Part shown: in pieces, positions 6,012-6,329 of the stretch
Position numbering within the stretch: position 1 is the first letter of the stretch
Layout: each line of letters begins with the position of its first letter
Assembly (NCBI GenBank): GCA_030824175.1
Contig: JAVBYH010000185.1
Location: 1-6,329 of the forward strand
Origin: Bacteroidota bacterium
Lineage (GTDB): Bacteria > Bacteroidota > Ignavibacteria > UBA10030 > UBA8401
Direction of reading: 5' to 3'
DNA: 6,329 bases
Made by a program: the position numbers and the translations under genes
The notes under the pieces: model-generated
Database searches by the model: none
What the model was told of the DNA's origin: nothing
What the model saw: the letters and a program-made list of their open reading frames with translations, nothing else

Positions 6012-6020
6012 ATTATAGCA
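6012..6020 (-). promoter_or_regulatory. Extended -10 promoter for the acyl-CoA synthetase gene
   Basis: On the - strand TGCTATAAT is a perfect extended -10 (TGnTATAAT), preceded by a very AT-rich stretch (6021-6058 on the + strand). No good -35 hexamer lies 16-18 bp upstream, which extended -10 promoters tolerate. The predicted start near 6005 gives a leader of about 60 nt before ATG 5946. Sequence-based prediction only. Confidence 0.55.
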
Positions 6021-6062
6021 AAAATAAAATTCAGATATCGTAAAAAAATACACAAAAATCAC

Positions 6063-6067
6063 GGAGG
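6063..6067 (+). promoter_or_regulatory. Ribosome binding site of the lipoprotein gene
   Basis: GGAGG lies 7 nt before ATG 6075, an optimal Shine-Dalgarno. It decides the start of a gene that is open at the right edge. Confidence 0.8.
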
Positions 6068-6074
6068 TGGGATC

Positions 6075-6329
6075 ATGGTCCATCAACGGGTGTATGCATA
6101 TCTGGTGGTTCTCGGTGTGTTCGTTGGTGCGTGCCGCGGGACCGATACGAAGAACGATTCCAGGGACGCCTCGGCCATCCGGTTCACGACGCACCGCTGC
6201 ATCGACCGCGAGGGGACCGGTATCGAGGCATTTCATTTTTTGAAGCCTGCCGACTGGACGTTCGACGGAGGCATACGCTGGCGCCTCGACAATCCGGGAA
6301 TGCCGGCCGTTTCATCCTTCAGGGTGTTC
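6075..6329 (+). CDS. Putative lipoprotein, 5' part only (runs off the window)
   Basis: The first 85 codons of a gene that continues beyond the right edge; no stop is seen. The N-terminus MVHQRVYAYLVVLGVFVGAC is a short type II signal peptide: one Arg, a hydrophobic core (about residues 8-18) and a VGAC lipobox, with C20 as the lipidated residue. Export by Sec and anchoring to a membrane is therefore expected. A polar linker (RGTDTKNDSRDAS, 21-33) follows, then the start of a folded domain from about residue 36, with F/W/G/P-rich segments (IEAFHFLKPADW, 50-61; FDGGIRWRLDNPGMPA, 63-78). I do not recognise the domain. The start is well supported by the Shine-Dalgarno and the divergent arrangement; base composition from codon 21 onward matches the neighbours. 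Role unknown. Confidence 0.75.
   Translation, partial: MVHQRVYAYLVVLGVFVGACRGTDTKNDSRDASAIRFTTHRCIDREGTGIEAFHFLKPADWTFDGGIRWRLDNPGMPAVSSFRVF

Larger units (their letters stand above)
5947..6074. other. AT-rich divergent intergenic region
   Basis: This 128-nt region separates two divergent starts and is clearly more AT-rich than the flanking genes, as expected for promoters. The - strand promoter is visible. For the + strand lipoprotein gene no convincing -35/-10 pair was found: TTGACA at 5969-5974 lacks a partner at 16-18 bp, and TAAAAT at 6025-6030 lacks a -35. No ORF or RNA gene is apparent. Confidence 0.6.

Noticed and set aside
5937..6236. 99-codon open frame on the - strand across the divergent promoter region
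   Set aside because: It spans the AT-rich intergenic region, overlaps the lipoprotein signal sequence, and has no start signal or recognisable domain.

Overview
The window looks like chromosomal DNA from a GC-rich bacterium (roughly 58-60 % G+C by eye). Genes are tightly packed, with ATGA/TGATG overlaps, good Shine-Dalgarno sequences and a lipobox-bearing protein, so it is not archaeal or eukaryotic. The phylum cannot be fixed from the sequence; no mobile element, phage gene, RNA gene or CRISPR array was seen.

Region 1 (9-4024, + strand) is a compact five-gene operon. In order it encodes: a PreA/dihydroorotate-dehydrogenase-like FMN protein; a small 2x[4Fe-4S] ferredoxin (14-nt overlap with the first gene); a Gfo/Idh/MocA-type NAD(P)-dependent oxidoreductase (ATGA overlap); a cyclase/kynurenine-formamidase-like metal hydrolase (27-nt gap with a clear ribosome binding site); and an M20 (ArgE/DapE-type) amidohydrolase (1-nt overlap). 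The first two genes together match the C-terminal half of dihydropyrimidine dehydrogenase (the PreA layout), but split into two ORFs. The gene set (flavin/Fe-S reductase, sugar- or hydroxyacid-type dehydrogenase, cyclic-amide-type hydrolase, linear amide hydrolase) resembles the logic of reductive pyrimidine degradation: reduce a ring, open it, then cleave the linear amide. None of the usual enzymes of that pathway is present in canonical form. The flavoenzyme has Asp and Ser where DPD has the substrate-binding Asn and catalytic Cys, and the cyclase has Thr where the family's C-terminal metal-binding Glu is expected. The substrate is therefore probably not uracil or thymine, and this is the best candidate here for an undescribed pathway. 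The operon may continue upstream, since only 8 nt precede the first ATG.

Region 2 (4025-4239) is the space between convergent genes. It holds a strong A-tract/hairpin/T-tract terminator that can serve both strands, a short palindrome, and a 79-bp nested inverted-repeat element (two hairpins with near-identical arms inside 12-bp terminal inverted repeats) that looks like a REP/BIME- or MITE-like repeat.

Region 3 (4240-5946, - strand) is a complete long-chain acyl-CoA synthetase of the AMP-binding superfamily, apparently monocistronic within the window. Region 4 (5947-6074) is an AT-rich divergent promoter region with an extended -10 on the - strand. Region 5 (6075-6329, + strand) is the 5' end of a lipoprotein gene that runs off the right edge.
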